A DNA stretch of 64,000 nt from Pedobacter cryophilus (GCF_005116455.1 NZ_SWBP01000001.1:124001-188000), one strand, 5' to 3'. Positions 41,603-51,202 are shown, counted from the first letter of the stretch. Made by a program: numbers and translations. Notes: a model not told the origin generated them from the letters alone.

Positions 41603-42534
41603 AAAAGCAACTCGTACCATTTATAGCCATATTTTTCATTGCCTCCTGCAGCAAGGATCCTAAAATAGATGATACCATGTTAGATAGCGGGTTATATTTC
41701 GACCAATCTATCTACAATCCGGAAAAATACTTAGTCTCTAGCTCTAATCCTAGCCCAACTCCTACCGAAGCATTAAAACCAATAATTATTGCCATACATG
41801 GTTATGGAGCTACCACCTTTGAATGGGACGAATTTAGAAATTGGAAAGGGCTTAGAACAGATTTTTCTATATCACAAGTACTTTTAGGTGGACATGGCAG
41901 AGATTACCAAACTTTTAAAAATTCTACCTGGCAAGATTGGCGCCAACCTATTATTAATGAGTTTGAAAAACTGGAAAGTCAGGGTTATAAAAACATCAGT
42001 TTTGCAGGTTCATCTACAGCTTGTACCTTAATATTAAAAATGCTTGCTGATCATTATTTTGATGATCATATTAAACCCAAACATATTTTTCTAATCGACC
42101 CCATTATAGTTCCCGGTAATAAAACCTTATCATTAGTTGGGGTATTAGGACCAATGATTGGCTACACAACGGTTGAAAACTCTGCTGGCGAAGAGAAATA
42201 TTATTTTCATTACCGCCCTTATGAAACGCTCCAGCAACTCCGAGATGTTATAAATGTGGTACGTAAAGATTTAGAAAAAGGAATTGTTTTGCCTGTAGGT
42301 TGTACTTTAAATGTGTTGAAATCAGAAAAAGACGATGTGGCCGACCCTGTAAGTGCTGTGCTAATTTATAAAGGCACAAAAGCCAGCAATGGAACCTCTA
42401 TAAATGTAAAATTAGTTGCCTCTGATTTACACGTTTTTACCAGATTGAGTGCTAGAAATCCCACGCCAACTGCAAATGATTTCATCAACCAAACCAATGC
42501 TTTTAATGAGATTGCTAATTTGCTTACTCAGTAA
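41599..42534 (+). CDS. Lipoprotein alpha/beta-hydrolase
   Basis: A lipoprotein (lipobox 'IASC', Cys17) of 311 residues with an alpha/beta-hydrolase fold. The oxyanion region is 'IIAIHGYGATTFEWDEFRNW', then 'VLLGGHGRDYQTF', and the nucleophile elbow is 'FAGSSTAC' (Gly-x-Ser-x-Ala). The acid and His are probably in 'VLKSEKDDVADP' and 'DLHVFTRL'. It resembles carboxylesterases and monoacylglycerol-type lipases. The substrate is unknown. It is coupled to the upstream barrel protein gene by a four-base overlap. Confidence 0.78.
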   Translation: MKKQLVPFIAIFFIASCSKDPKIDDTMLDSGLYFDQSIYNPEKYLVSSSNPSPTPTEALKPIIIAIHGYGATTFEWDEFRNWKGLRTDFSISQVLLGGHGRDYQTFKNSTWQDWRQPIINEFEKLESQGYKNISFAGSSTACTLILKMLADHYFDDHIKPKHIFLIDPIIVPGNKTLSLVGVLGPMIGYTTVENSAGEEKYYFHYRPYETLQQLRDVINVVRKDLEKGIVLPVGCTLNVLKSEKDDVADPVSAVLIYKGTKASNGTSINVKLVASDLHVFTRLSARNPTPTANDFINQTNAFNEIANLLTQ

Positions 42535-42574
42535 AAATTAAATATTACAGGTTTGTTAGTTTGAAGATAATGGG

Positions 42575-43237
42575 TTAGTTTTTTTGATACAACTTAGCAC
42601 TCAATTCCACTTCTTTTTTACTTCCTGTAAGGAAATAATAACCTAATGCGTTACTATCATAATATTTGATCTGCAGATTTTGGTTATTCAACTCTACATA
42701 TCCATTGTACGTGTCTTGAAAATAAAGTGCGTATTTTTTTGAAGAATAAATAGCTTTTAAAGTCTTCATCTTATAGATCTTCTGTTTTAACTTTCTGTTT
42801 TTATGCTTAAAAAAGTCTTCATTTTTTGTAGTAGATAAACTAAAAGAATGACAAGAATCGGAGAGAGAAACACTTTGATTAATGGTATAAAGTTGCTCTT
42901 TTGTGGTTTGAAATTTAATTTTAAAATCAAGCTTATTAATGATTACTAAAAGAGAATCTGTTTGCATAAAAATATCATCTAAGTTTTGAGTAATCCTCAC
43001 ATCAACTGAAGTATCAGCTTTTTGCTCCTCTTGTATCTCTGGCGCAGCTTTCTTATAGAAATTCACTTTTATTATGTTTGCTTTAATTACCTGAAGCTTA
43101 ATTAAGCCATTATCTGAAAAAACTTTCAGCGTTTGATTTTCAAACTCCTTATGATCATAAATATCTAAAGAATCTAATATTTGGGCTTCGCCAAAAAAAG
43201 GGAATAAGAATAGTAAAAAGATGTAACAGCATTTCAT
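42575..43237 (-). CDS. Secreted protein resembling an isolated GH31 N-terminal domain
   Basis: I start at 43237, which gives a signal peptide 'MKCCYIFLLFLFPFFGEAQ'. An upstream start at 43288 would run through the terminator of the response-regulator gene. The mature part resembles the N-terminal beta-sandwich of GH31 alpha-glucosidases: 'LIKLQVIKANIIKVNFYKK', 'LLVIINKLDFKIKFQTTKEQ', and near the end 'KYALYFQDTYNGYVEL' plus 'ALGYYFLTGS'. No catalytic barrel follows. The glycosidase function must therefore be absent. The assignment is by eye and moderate. A serine-lysine-rich stretch lies in the middle. Confidence 0.5.
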   Translation of the reverse strand: MKCCYIFLLFLFPFFGEAQILDSLDIYDHKEFENQTLKVFSDNGLIKLQVIKANIIKVNFYKKAAPEIQEEQKADTSVDVRITQNLDDIFMQTDSLLVIINKLDFKIKFQTTKEQLYTINQSVSLSDSCHSFSLSTTKNEDFFKHKNRKLKQKIYKMKTLKAIYSSKKYALYFQDTYNGYVELNNQNLQIKYYDSNALGYYFLTGSKKEVELSAKLYQKN

Positions 43238-43254
43238 AATCAAAAGATTGCTCC

Positions 43255-43282
43255 AAAGAAAAAAGGCCTTTTGGGCCTCTTT
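43255..43282 (-). terminator. Terminator after the RprY-like response regulator
   Basis: On the minus strand 'AGAGGCC' pairs with 'GGCCTTT' with one mismatch, followed by a run of T. It lies 13 bases past the response-regulator stop and before the small secreted protein start, which supports the choice of 43237 as that start. Confidence 0.75.
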
Positions 43283-43294
43283 AATCAAATTTAT

Positions 43295-43978
43295 TTATTC
43301 GTTATTAAACTTATATCCTACTCCTCTTACGGTTTGTAAAAAATCAGGTCTATCGGGGTTTTTTTCGATTTTTTTCCTCAACCTCACAATATGCATGTCT
43401 AAAGTACGAGTGTTTACATCTGAATTATAACCCCAAACTTCCATCATTAAATTATCTCTGCTAATTACTTTATTCATGTTTTTTAAGAAATAAAGTAATA
43501 TGCGGTTTTCTAATATGGTTAATTCAATTTTTTTATTCCCTTTAATTAAAGAATGGGTATTGGGGTGGTGTTCCATATCGCCAAACTTAATCTCTATTTT
43601 ATCATGTACCACATATTTCACCTTACTTTCTAGCATGGCTACTAAAACATCCATATTAAAAGGTTTGGTTACATAGTCAGAAACTCCAAAATTAAAGGCA
43701 TCAATCTTATCAGGATCTTGAGATTTTGCTGTCATCATGATGATCACATTTTCAAAGCCCTTCTCCCTCACTTCAGCACATACTTCGGAGCCTTCTTTAT
43801 CTGGCAACATCCAATCTAATAAAACAATATCCGGCTTTTCGGTTAAAATTAAATCTACGGCATCATTTCCATTGCCTGTTTCTAAAACCTTATAACCTTC
43901 TTTTTCTAAGCGATGAGTCACTAAAAATCTTAAGTTTTCATCATCTTCTACAATTGCAATTTTAGTTTCCTTTTGCAT
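43295..43978 (-). CDS. rprY: OmpR/RprY-type response regulator
   Basis: A receiver domain (residues about 5-120) with acidic pair 'VEDDEN', phospho-acceptor Asp55 in 'VLLDWMLPDKEG', Thr in 'IIMMTAKS' and Lys in 'YVTKPFN'. A winged-helix DNA-binding domain follows ('LTILENRILLYFLKNMN', 'VISRDNLMMEVWGY', 'RTLDMHIVRLRKKIE', 'VRGVGYKF'). The length of 227 and its pairing with the kinase three bases upstream match the RprX-RprY system of Bacteroidota. Its targets are not known from this sequence. Confidence 0.9.
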   Translation of the reverse strand: MQKETKIAIVEDDENLRFLVTHRLEKEGYKVLETGNGNDAVDLILTEKPDIVLLDWMLPDKEGSEVCAEVREKGFENVIIMMTAKSQDPDKIDAFNFGVSDYVTKPFNMDVLVAMLESKVKYVVHDKIEIKFGDMEHHPNTHSLIKGNKKIELTILENRILLYFLKNMNKVISRDNLMMEVWGYNSDVNTRTLDMHIVRLRKKIEKNPDRPDFLQTVRGVGYKFNNE

Positions 43979-43980
43979 AT

Positions 43981-45651
43981 TTAAATATCGTAAGGGAGCA
44001 TTACATCAAACTGTGAGCCTTTTCCGGGCTTACTTTTTACTGTAATATTTCCATTCATAAAATTAACCAGTTCTTTACAAAATGCCAAACCTAAACCAAC
44101 GCTGCCCTGCTGGTTATATCTGTTTTGTATCCTATAAAATTTCTTAAAAATATTTTCTAACTCACTATCTTCAATTCCAATTCCTTGATCTTTGAAAGAA
44201 AACATTAAGCCCTTCTTGATTCTATAAATAGAAATTTCTAACTTTTTTTGACCTGGCATGGCGTATTTGTAAGCATTCTCCATTAAATTATGGTAAATAC
44301 TACTTAGTAAAACCGGATCGGTAAAAAAGTGGGTAACATCTTCAATGTTTAATTCAATTTCATAATCTGGATATTTTAACTGAAAAGCATCAATCATATT
44401 ATGAGAGAAAACTTCTAAATTTATTTCCTGAGATTTTATTTTAATTGCCTTATTCTCAATTTGAGTGAAAGATAATAGTTTATTCATCAGATCGTTCAAC
44501 TTATCAGCTTCTTCGTCTAAAATTTTTCCATACCTCAACCGTTCTTTTTCACTTAGCTCTTTAGCATTTAAAATATTATTACCCGCAATTTTTATTACCG
44601 ATACTGGCGTTTTAAACTCGTGAGTAAAATTATTAATGAAATCATATTGAAGGCTAAACATTTTCTCATTCACATTCAAATTTCTATAAATAAGAAAAGT
44701 AATGAAAGCCAAAACCAAATAAATCACAAAAACTCCTATGGCTATAGGCAAAAACCTATGATTAACTTCTTTATCCAAAAATCCTTTTTCACTGGCAAAG
44801 TAAATTTTATAATCAGCGAAAGCACCAGGCAAAGTAATATCTGTGGTCACTAAATCTGGTCGTTCTAAAATTGGATCATAAGAAAGTGGTCTGATACTTA
44901 TAAATTGATATAATTCTGGATGAATATTTTTGATTTGCAGCTTAAACGGATTCAGTTCAAAAGAAAAAATATCTTGCTCAAAAAGCGGCGAAGGAGCTCT
45001 GTCTTTCAACATCAAATCCTGATAAATTTTAATGTCTTCCCTCCTGGGGATATTCATATAATTTATTTTGTTGGATGCGATACTATAAAAAATCTTAAAT
45101 ATCTGATCATTAGTAAATGCTTTGGTAGTATCGGCGGTTTCTACATAGCTAGCAAATTTTAACCCTATTTTATTGAATTCATCGCCACTGCTGAGTGATA
45201 AAGTACCCGGTTTATTATTCTTAAATATTAAAGTAGAATCTTTAGGGATATTCTGGCCAAACTGATACAAGCTTTTAACGCCTAAAGAAAGTCTTCCAAT
45301 CCTTAAACCATCTTCAATTGGGCGGTTACTTATTTGTGTATCAAAAAATTGAATTTTTTCTACAAAAGGATAATTTTTAAAAATGGTATCTACATATTTT
45401 GCCGCAGATAGAGAATCTAAAAATCCTTGATAAAAAGATATTTCTGGAATTTTATTCTGAAAAAGGCTATTATAAGGTGCTATGGTTTGTTCATGCACTT
45501 CTATTTTTAAAGAAGCAAATTCATTTTCAATGTATTTTTTGGTAAAATTATAACCCAAAAATAAGGCTATTACTAAAGAAATAGAGATCAATACCATAAA
45601 TGATATGATCAGCATGAAGTTTTTTCTGTAGCTATTTTTTTTTGCGTCCAT
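43981..45651 (-). CDS. rprX: RprX-type sensor histidine kinase
   Basis: A 556-residue kinase with membrane helices near residues 12-34 and 300-322, enclosing a large periplasmic sensor of about 265 residues. The phospho-acceptor His is in 'NFTHEFKTPVSVIKI'. N, G1 and G2 boxes follow: 'YHNLMENAYKYA', 'FSFKDQGIGIEDSE' and 'GSVGLGLAFCKEL'. The start ATG follows directly on the S9 peptidase stop (TAAATG), so the kinase is coupled to that peptidase. The signal is unknown. Confidence 0.9.
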   Translation of the reverse strand: MDAKKNSYRKNFMLIISFMVLISISLVIALFLGYNFTKKYIENEFASLKIEVHEQTIAPYNSLFQNKIPEISFYQGFLDSLSAAKYVDTIFKNYPFVEKIQFFDTQISNRPIEDGLRIGRLSLGVKSLYQFGQNIPKDSTLIFKNNKPGTLSLSSGDEFNKIGLKFASYVETADTTKAFTNDQIFKIFYSIASNKINYMNIPRREDIKIYQDLMLKDRAPSPLFEQDIFSFELNPFKLQIKNIHPELYQFISIRPLSYDPILERPDLVTTDITLPGAFADYKIYFASEKGFLDKEVNHRFLPIAIGVFVIYLVLAFITFLIYRNLNVNEKMFSLQYDFINNFTHEFKTPVSVIKIAGNNILNAKELSEKERLRYGKILDEEADKLNDLMNKLLSFTQIENKAIKIKSQEINLEVFSHNMIDAFQLKYPDYEIELNIEDVTHFFTDPVLLSSIYHNLMENAYKYAMPGQKKLEISIYRIKKGLMFSFKDQGIGIEDSELENIFKKFYRIQNRYNQQGSVGLGLAFCKELVNFMNGNITVKSKPGKGSQFDVMLPYDI

Positions 45652-47541
45652 TTAATATTGATCTGGATGCAAATATTTATCTAAAAAGAGTTCTAGTTTT
45701 TTATAAAATGCCAGCCTATTTGCAGGATCTCTAAAATAATGACTCTCGTTATCGTTTAAAATATATTCTACCTTAATATTTTTCTTCTTTAATTCTTTCA
45801 CAAACTGGTTAGTCTCATTAACGTTAACCCTATCGTCTTTCCCTCCTTGTGCAACTAAAAGTGGGGTTTGAATCCTGTCTATCTGAAAAATTGGCGATGC
45901 ATATTTAAGATAATCAGCATCAAGTTTTGGGTTTCCAATAATTTCATTTAGCATTTGCTGATAAGGCTTGTAATAAGCCGGAAAACCTTTTATGTAGGTA
46001 AATAAATTGATAAAACCAGAGTAAGATGCCGCACATTGGTATAAATCTGGATGATATATAGCTTGATTTAAAGCTGCATATCCGCCAAAACTATAACCAT
46101 AAATTGCTATTTTTTCTGGATCTGCAATCTTTTCACTAATTAACCAATTTACACCATCGGTAATATCATCCTGAATTTTTTTACCCCATTGTTTATGCCC
46201 AGCAGTTTGAAAATCTTTCCCGTAACCTGTAGAACCACGAAAGTTCATCTGAAAAACAGCATATCCTCTATTGGCTAAAAATTGGACTTCTGGCGAATAG
46301 CCCCAAACATTTCTGGTTGCTGGCCCTTGGTGCGGAATAACCACGCAGGGTAAGTTTTCACCTTTTTTATTCAACGGAATAGTTAAATAACCATGTATAA
46401 TCAATCCGTCTCTGCTTTTATAGCTTACAGGCTTCATTTCACACATTTGGTCGGCCTTAATTTCTGGATTTAAATCAGCTAACTTAATCAGTTTCTTATC
46501 TTGATATAAATAATACGCTCCAGGATCTTTGTCAGTATAGGTTTTAATCAAGAAACTTTTTTCTTTTTGATCTCTATCTATAATTTTCACCTCTTGATTT
46601 GGGAGTTGTGAGCGTACATCATCATACATCTCTTTTACTTGATTATCTAAAAAGAAAATTTCTCTTTTAGAAATTTCATAAGTAAGATAGGACAGCTTAT
46701 TAGATGACTTTGAATAAATTACGTCAAGTATATCCGCTTCTGGGTTTTCATAAATTACTTTTATCTCTTTCCCGGTAGAGCAGTCAAAATCTACCAAAGC
46801 CAATTTATCTCTGTTTATATTTGATAAAGCGTAGATGTGATTTTTTTGATTAGTAAAGCCTAAAGGTTTTAGGGTGTTTTTAAAATTGTTACTAATTACA
46901 GGTTTAAATTCCCCGTTATTATGTTCTCTGTAATATAAGGTTTCATTAACCCCGTCACTTCCTACTGCCAATCTAACGTTTCCTTCTTTATCAGAAATCC
47001 ACTCTACAATACTTCCCGGGTTTTTAATGATCATTGTTTTTTGCCCGGTATTGATATCCAATTTGTAAACGTCAAAATTCTCTGGATTACGCTCGTTCAT
47101 CGCTATCAAAATATATTGATCATCATTTTTCATTTGATCAATAATTTCAACTCTGGTATCTGTAGCGGTTTCTATAAGGCTGGTTTTGGTTCCATCTTTA
47201 TTTACCGAGAAAAGCTGATAGTGTTGCAAACCATCCTTATCTTTCATGTAAAAAAGCTTCTCGTTCCCTGCCCAAAAATAATTTTTAACAGACTTATCTA
47301 TATAAGCGGTAATTTGGGTAACCTCATTACGTTCTAATGATTGAACAAAAATATTGAGTTTGCCTTTATAGGGTTGTAAATAAGACAAATACTTGCCGTC
47401 TGGAGAAATATGAAAAGAAGATTTTTGAGGATCGTTAAAAAAAACCTCTGCCTTTATTTTTTCTGTTTTAGTGTTTGAACTGCAGCTTAACAGCATCACA
47501 CTTAAACAGATATAAAAGTATTTTTTTAACAAATCTAACAT
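45652..47541 (-). CDS. S9-family (prolyl oligopeptidase) lipoprotein peptidase
   Basis: A 629-residue lipoprotein (lipobox 'LLSC', Cys20) in which an N-terminal beta-propeller (about 30-370) is followed by an alpha/beta-hydrolase peptidase domain. The nucleophile Ser is in 'IYGYSFGGYAALNQ', the Asp in 'LLVAQGGKDDRVNVNE' and the His in 'NDNESHYFRD'. The 'GSTGYGKDFQTAG' block is also typical. It probably cuts short peptides in the periplasm or at the cell surface. It is the first gene of a three-gene run with the RprX and RprY homologues, with no gap to the kinase gene. Confidence 0.92.
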   Translation of the reverse strand: MLDLLKKYFYICLSVMLLSCSSNTKTEKIKAEVFFNDPQKSSFHISPDGKYLSYLQPYKGKLNIFVQSLERNEVTQITAYIDKSVKNYFWAGNEKLFYMKDKDGLQHYQLFSVNKDGTKTSLIETATDTRVEIIDQMKNDDQYILIAMNERNPENFDVYKLDINTGQKTMIIKNPGSIVEWISDKEGNVRLAVGSDGVNETLYYREHNNGEFKPVISNNFKNTLKPLGFTNQKNHIYALSNINRDKLALVDFDCSTGKEIKVIYENPEADILDVIYSKSSNKLSYLTYEISKREIFFLDNQVKEMYDDVRSQLPNQEVKIIDRDQKEKSFLIKTYTDKDPGAYYLYQDKKLIKLADLNPEIKADQMCEMKPVSYKSRDGLIIHGYLTIPLNKKGENLPCVVIPHQGPATRNVWGYSPEVQFLANRGYAVFQMNFRGSTGYGKDFQTAGHKQWGKKIQDDITDGVNWLISEKIADPEKIAIYGYSFGGYAALNQAIYHPDLYQCAASYSGFINLFTYIKGFPAYYKPYQQMLNEIIGNPKLDADYLKYASPIFQIDRIQTPLLVAQGGKDDRVNVNETNQFVKELKKKNIKVEYILNDNESHYFRDPANRLAFYKKLELFLDKYLHPDQY

Positions 47542-47717
47542 CAGGTTAAGCTTTTTTATTTAATCGTAGATTTTTAAACTAAGGTAATATAATGTCCAAA
47601 TTAACTAAATCTGAATAACAAGGCTATATAAAATGAGTAACATTTAAAATACAAGTATTAAACAAGTAGAAAGCAAATAATTACTGCTTCTAAGTTTATT
47701 TTTTTAATTTTAATATC

Positions 47718-49523
47718 ATGCTTCAACTAAAAAAATCTCTCTTTTTAATTATTATATTTTCGATAAGTTTTTCGGTTTTTGCTCAAAATTTAAATGATCC
47801 CTTATTAGCTGAGCAATTCTTTAGAAATGGCGAATATGAAAAAGCGTTAACTATTTATGCCAAATTGTATCAAGCTAAAAATGGGTCGAACCAATATTAT
47901 AACGATTATCTAAACACACTGCTCAAGCTTAAACAATATGATGAGGCCGAAAAAATTATCAATAAAAAAATAAGGGAAAACCCAAATTTCAAATTAGACC
48001 TAGGGCAGCTTTACCTAGAAAAAGGTGATTTAGCAGCCGCCAATAAAATATTTGACAGCGTGATTCAAAATATGCCCGCAGATCAGTTTGAGATTACAGA
48101 AATTGCCAATTCCTTTTATACCTCTGCTAATTATGATTATGCCATTAAAACCTTTTTAAACGGCAGAAAACTATTAAAAAATGAAGACTTTTTCATTTAC
48201 GAACTAGTTAATTTATACCGATTTAAAAGAATTAAAGATGGCTTGGTCTTTGAACTTTTAAAACTTATTGAAAGCCGCCCAGAAATGCTTCAAATGGCAA
48301 AAACCAGCGTCAGCCGAACTTTTGAAACAGATGCTGATTATGACAATCTCAAATCTCAATTATTAAAGAAAATTCAGAAAGACCCTCAAAATGTAAACTA
48401 TATTGATTTTTTAGCCTGGCAATACATCCAACAAAAGCAATTTGATTTGGCTTTAATTCAAATGATAGCTTTAGATAAAAGAATGAACGATGTTGGTGGT
48501 AGAGTATTTAATTTAGGGAGTTTATTATTAGAGAACAAAGCTTATGATGCCGCCAATAAAGCTTTTGAATATCTAGTGAGTAAGGGAGAAAGTTCTCCTT
48601 ATTATATCCCAGCTAAGGTTTCTCTATTGAAAAATAAAAATCAACAAATTTTAGAAGGTTTGTACACCACCAAAGATTTAGAATCCTTGGTTTCTTCTTA
48701 TGAAAGCTTACTCGCTGAATTTGGTAAAAACAACCAAACTATTTTTGCGATTAGGCAATTAGCCAATATTAAAGCATACTATTTAAATAAGTTGGTAGAA
48801 GCTCAAGATTTATTGGAACAAGTACTCACATTTAATGGCACAAAACCACAAACCCTAGCAGAAGTAAAACTAGATTTAGCCGATATTTATGTTCTCAACA
48901 ATGACAGATGGGAAGCAACGTTACTTTACGGACAGGTAGAAAAATCTTTTAGTAACGAGCCTTTAGGGCAAGAAGCTAAATTTAAAAATGCCCGACTTTC
49001 TTTTTATAATTCTGATTTTAGTTGGGCAAAAGCTCAATTAGATGTATTAAAAGCATCTACTTCTCAATTAATTGCAAATGATGCCTTAGATTTGAGCTTG
49101 CTTTTGCAAGATAATTTAGCTTTTGATAGCACTGGTAATGCGCTTAAGTTGTATGCTAAAGCAGAGCTCTTGTTGTTTAAAAATCAAAACGAAGCCTCGC
49201 TTGCCGTTTTAGACAGCATAAACACTCTTTTCCCTCAAAATGATTTAGCTGATGATGTTTTAATGACCAAATCAAAAATTTACAGAAAGCAAAATGATTT
49301 TAAAAAAGCGGCCAATGTGTTAAAAGAAATTATAGAAAAATACAATTACAGCATTTGGGCTGATGATGCCTTATTCACTTTAGCTACAATAGAAGAAGAA
49401 AAACTGAATGATAAAGCCAATGCTCAAAAACATTATGAACTATTGCTCACCAACTTTCCAGGAAGTTTATATGTAATAGAAGCCAGAAAAAGATTTAGAA
49501 ATTTACGAGGAGATAGTTTATAA
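47718..49523 (+). CDS. Exported TPR-repeat protein
   Basis: A signal peptide ('IFSISFSVFAQN', about 1-23) leads into a 601-residue, mostly helical protein of TPR units. Examples are 'AEQFFRNGEYEKALTIYAKL', 'LLKLKQYDEAEKIINKKI' and 'AHKH'-free later repeats near 'DDALFTLATIEEEKLNDKAN'. The C-terminal third has the 'LFPQNDLADDVLMTKSKIYR' type of periplasmic TPR. It is soluble after export. Many such scaffold proteins work in envelope assembly in this phylum. The specific role is unknown. The next gene starts 27 bases on. Confidence 0.78.
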   Translation: MLQLKKSLFLIIIFSISFSVFAQNLNDPLLAEQFFRNGEYEKALTIYAKLYQAKNGSNQYYNDYLNTLLKLKQYDEAEKIINKKIRENPNFKLDLGQLYLEKGDLAAANKIFDSVIQNMPADQFEITEIANSFYTSANYDYAIKTFLNGRKLLKNEDFFIYELVNLYRFKRIKDGLVFELLKLIESRPEMLQMAKTSVSRTFETDADYDNLKSQLLKKIQKDPQNVNYIDFLAWQYIQQKQFDLALIQMIALDKRMNDVGGRVFNLGSLLLENKAYDAANKAFEYLVSKGESSPYYIPAKVSLLKNKNQQILEGLYTTKDLESLVSSYESLLAEFGKNNQTIFAIRQLANIKAYYLNKLVEAQDLLEQVLTFNGTKPQTLAEVKLDLADIYVLNNDRWEATLLYGQVEKSFSNEPLGQEAKFKNARLSFYNSDFSWAKAQLDVLKASTSQLIANDALDLSLLLQDNLAFDSTGNALKLYAKAELLLFKNQNEASLAVLDSINTLFPQNDLADDVLMTKSKIYRKQNDFKKAANVLKEIIEKYNYSIWADDALFTLATIEEEKLNDKANAQKHYELLLTNFPGSLYVIEARKRFRNLRGDSL

Positions 49524-49550
49524 TAAAATCCCTATGATTAACTTCGCCGC

Positions 49551-49850
49551 ATGATTATTTATAACGTCACCATCATTTTAGAAGAAAATATTCACGATGA
49601 ATATTTAACATTTATGCAGCAAATTCACATGCCAGCAGTGATGGCCACAGGAAAGTTTACTTCCTGTGTTTTGTTAAAATTAACAGAACCTGTAAACGAG
49701 GGCATTACTTATTGCGCCCAATATATTACAGATGAAATAGAAAAATTAAACGATTACCGCGAAAACTATTCCCCTAAACTTCAAGAAGATTTTAAACAAA
49801 AATTTGAAACTGGCTATGTAGCCTTTAGAAGTGTTTTAGAATCTTTATAA
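49551..49850 (+). CDS. DUF4286 family protein
   Basis: A small soluble protein of 99 residues that matches the DUF4286 pattern of Bacteroidota: 'MIIYNVTIILEENIHDEYL' then 'HMPAVMATGKFTSCVLLKL', 'YCAQYITDEIEKLNDYREN' and 'FVAFRSVL'-like end (here 'YVAFRSVLESL'). The alternation suggests a ferredoxin-like alpha-beta fold. No biochemical function is known. It sits nine bases before rfbC. Confidence 0.82.
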   Translation: MIIYNVTIILEENIHDEYLTFMQQIHMPAVMATGKFTSCVLLKLTEPVNEGITYCAQYITDEIEKLNDYRENYSPKLQEDFKQKFETGYVAFRSVLESL

Positions 49851-49859
49851 CCCAACACC

Positions 49860-50408
49860 ATGAATATTATTGAAACCCCAATAAAAGATCTTTTAATTAT
49901 AGAACCAAAAATATGGAAAGACGATAGAGGTTATTTTTTTGAAAGCTACAACAAAAAAGCATTTAAAGATGCTGGTATAGATGCTGAATTTGTTCAAGAC
50001 AATCAATCTTTTTCTCAAAAAGGCGCTTTAAGAGGTTTACATGCACAAGCAAATCCTTATGCTCAGGGTAAATTGGTTAGAGTAATTCAAGGAAAAGTTT
50101 TAGATATTGCTGTAGATATTAGAAAAAACTCTCCAACTTATGGTGAACATTTTAGTTTGGAATTAAGTAGTGAGAATTTTAAAATGTTTTGGGTTCCGCC
50201 AGGCTTTTTACATGGCTTTTCTACCTTAGAAGACAATACCATTTTTAGCTATAAATGCACCAATCTTTACCAAAGAGATGCTGAAATTGGCGTAATGTGG
50301 AATGATAAAGACCTCAACATTGATTGGAAAGTTGATAGTAAGGACGCCCTTCTTTCTTGCAAAGATATTGCCCTTCAAAATTTTAAGGATCTAAAAAGCC
50401 CTTTTTAA
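49860..50408 (+). CDS. rfbC: dTDP-4-dehydrorhamnose 3,5-epimerase
   Basis: RfbC makes dTDP-4-dehydro-L-rhamnose, the third step of dTDP-rhamnose synthesis. The cupin-type protein of 182 residues has the catalytic His in 'LRGLHAQ', the substrate loop 'LVRVIQGKVLDIAVDIRKNS', 'SSENFKMFWVPPGFLHGF' and 'YKCTNLYQRDAE'. Its partners rfbA, rfbB and rfbD are not in the window. It lies alone between DUF4286 and the pseudouridine synthase, so the rest of the pathway must be elsewhere. Confidence 0.95.
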   Translation: MNIIETPIKDLLIIEPKIWKDDRGYFFESYNKKAFKDAGIDAEFVQDNQSFSQKGALRGLHAQANPYAQGKLVRVIQGKVLDIAVDIRKNSPTYGEHFSLELSSENFKMFWVPPGFLHGFSTLEDNTIFSYKCTNLYQRDAEIGVMWNDKDLNIDWKVDSKDALLSCKDIALQNFKDLKSPF

Positions 50409-50420
50409 TATCCCTGCTAC

Positions 50421-51197
50421 ATGTCAGCTCAACAAGAAACTTTACGCCTAAACAAAGCCATTAGTGATACTGGTTTTTGCTCTAGAAGAGAGGCCGATAG
50501 AGTGATTGAAGAAGGTAGAGTAACTATTAATGGCAAAGAGGCGGTTTTAGGAGACCGTGTAACCAGTCAAGATGATGTAAGAGTAGATGGCCGTAGAATA
50601 AAATTTAAAAATCAAGACGACTCTATTTACATTGCATTTAATAAACCACGAGGCATTACTTGCACTACAGAAACAAATGTGCAAGGCAACATTATTGATT
50701 ATATCAGGCATCCTAAACGTATTTTCCCTATTGGCCGCTTAGATAAACCATCCGAAGGTTTAATATTTTTAACCAGCGATGGAAACATCGTGAATAAAAT
50801 ACTTAGAGCCGGCAACCAACACGAGAAAGAATATATAGTAACCGTAAACAAACCCATTACCCCAGAATTTTTAAAGAAAATGGGGAATGGCGTACCGGTT
50901 TTAGATACCATTACCGCCAAATGTTTCATCAAAAAAGAAAGTGATTTTGTTTTTAAAATTATTCTTACCCAAGGCCTAAATCGCCAAATTAGGAGAATGT
51001 GCGAATATTTAAATTACGAAGTAACCAAATTAAAACGCGTTCGCATCATGAACATTTCCCTACAAAATATCCCAGTAGGTAAATGGAGAAACCTCACTAA
51101 AGAAGAGTTAGCAGAGATCATGAGAATGGTGGAAAGCTCTAGCAAAACCGAAGAAGCTTCTACCAATTATTCAAAACCCACAAAAAAGAAATTTTAA
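50421..51197 (+). CDS. rluF: 23S rRNA pseudouridine synthase (RluF/RsuA family)
   Basis: The N-terminal S4 RNA-binding domain ('[20 protein letters not shown]', '[12 protein letters not shown]') is followed by an RsuA-type catalytic domain. Its catalytic Asp is in '[19 protein letters not shown]'. '[11 protein letters not shown]', '[19 protein letters not shown]' and 'VRIMNISLQ' complete it. The Ser-Lys-rich tail is short. The sequence is nearest to RluF (pseudouridine 2604), but RsuA and RluB/E are alternatives because the groups are separated by fine detail. A structured repeat follows 6 bases after the stop. Confidence 0.88.
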   Translation: MSAQQETLRLNKAISDTGFCSRREADRVIEEGRVTINGKEAVLGDRVTSQDDVRVDGRRIKFKNQDDSIYIAFNKPRGITCTTETNVQGNIIDYIRHPKRIFPIGRLDKPSEGLIFLTSDGNIVNKILRAGNQHEKEYIVTVNKPITPEFLKKMGNGVPVLDTITAKCFIKKESDFVFKIILTQGLNRQIRRMCEYLNYEVTKLKRVRIMNISLQNIPVGKWRNLTKEELAEIMRMVESSSKTEEASTNYSKPTKKKF

Positions 51198-51202
51198 TTT
51201 TT

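Noticed and set aside
43238-43288. An upstream start that would lengthen the GH31-like protein by 17 residues
   Set aside because: The extension would be encoded across the terminator of the response-regulator gene, and the later Met opens a clean signal peptide.
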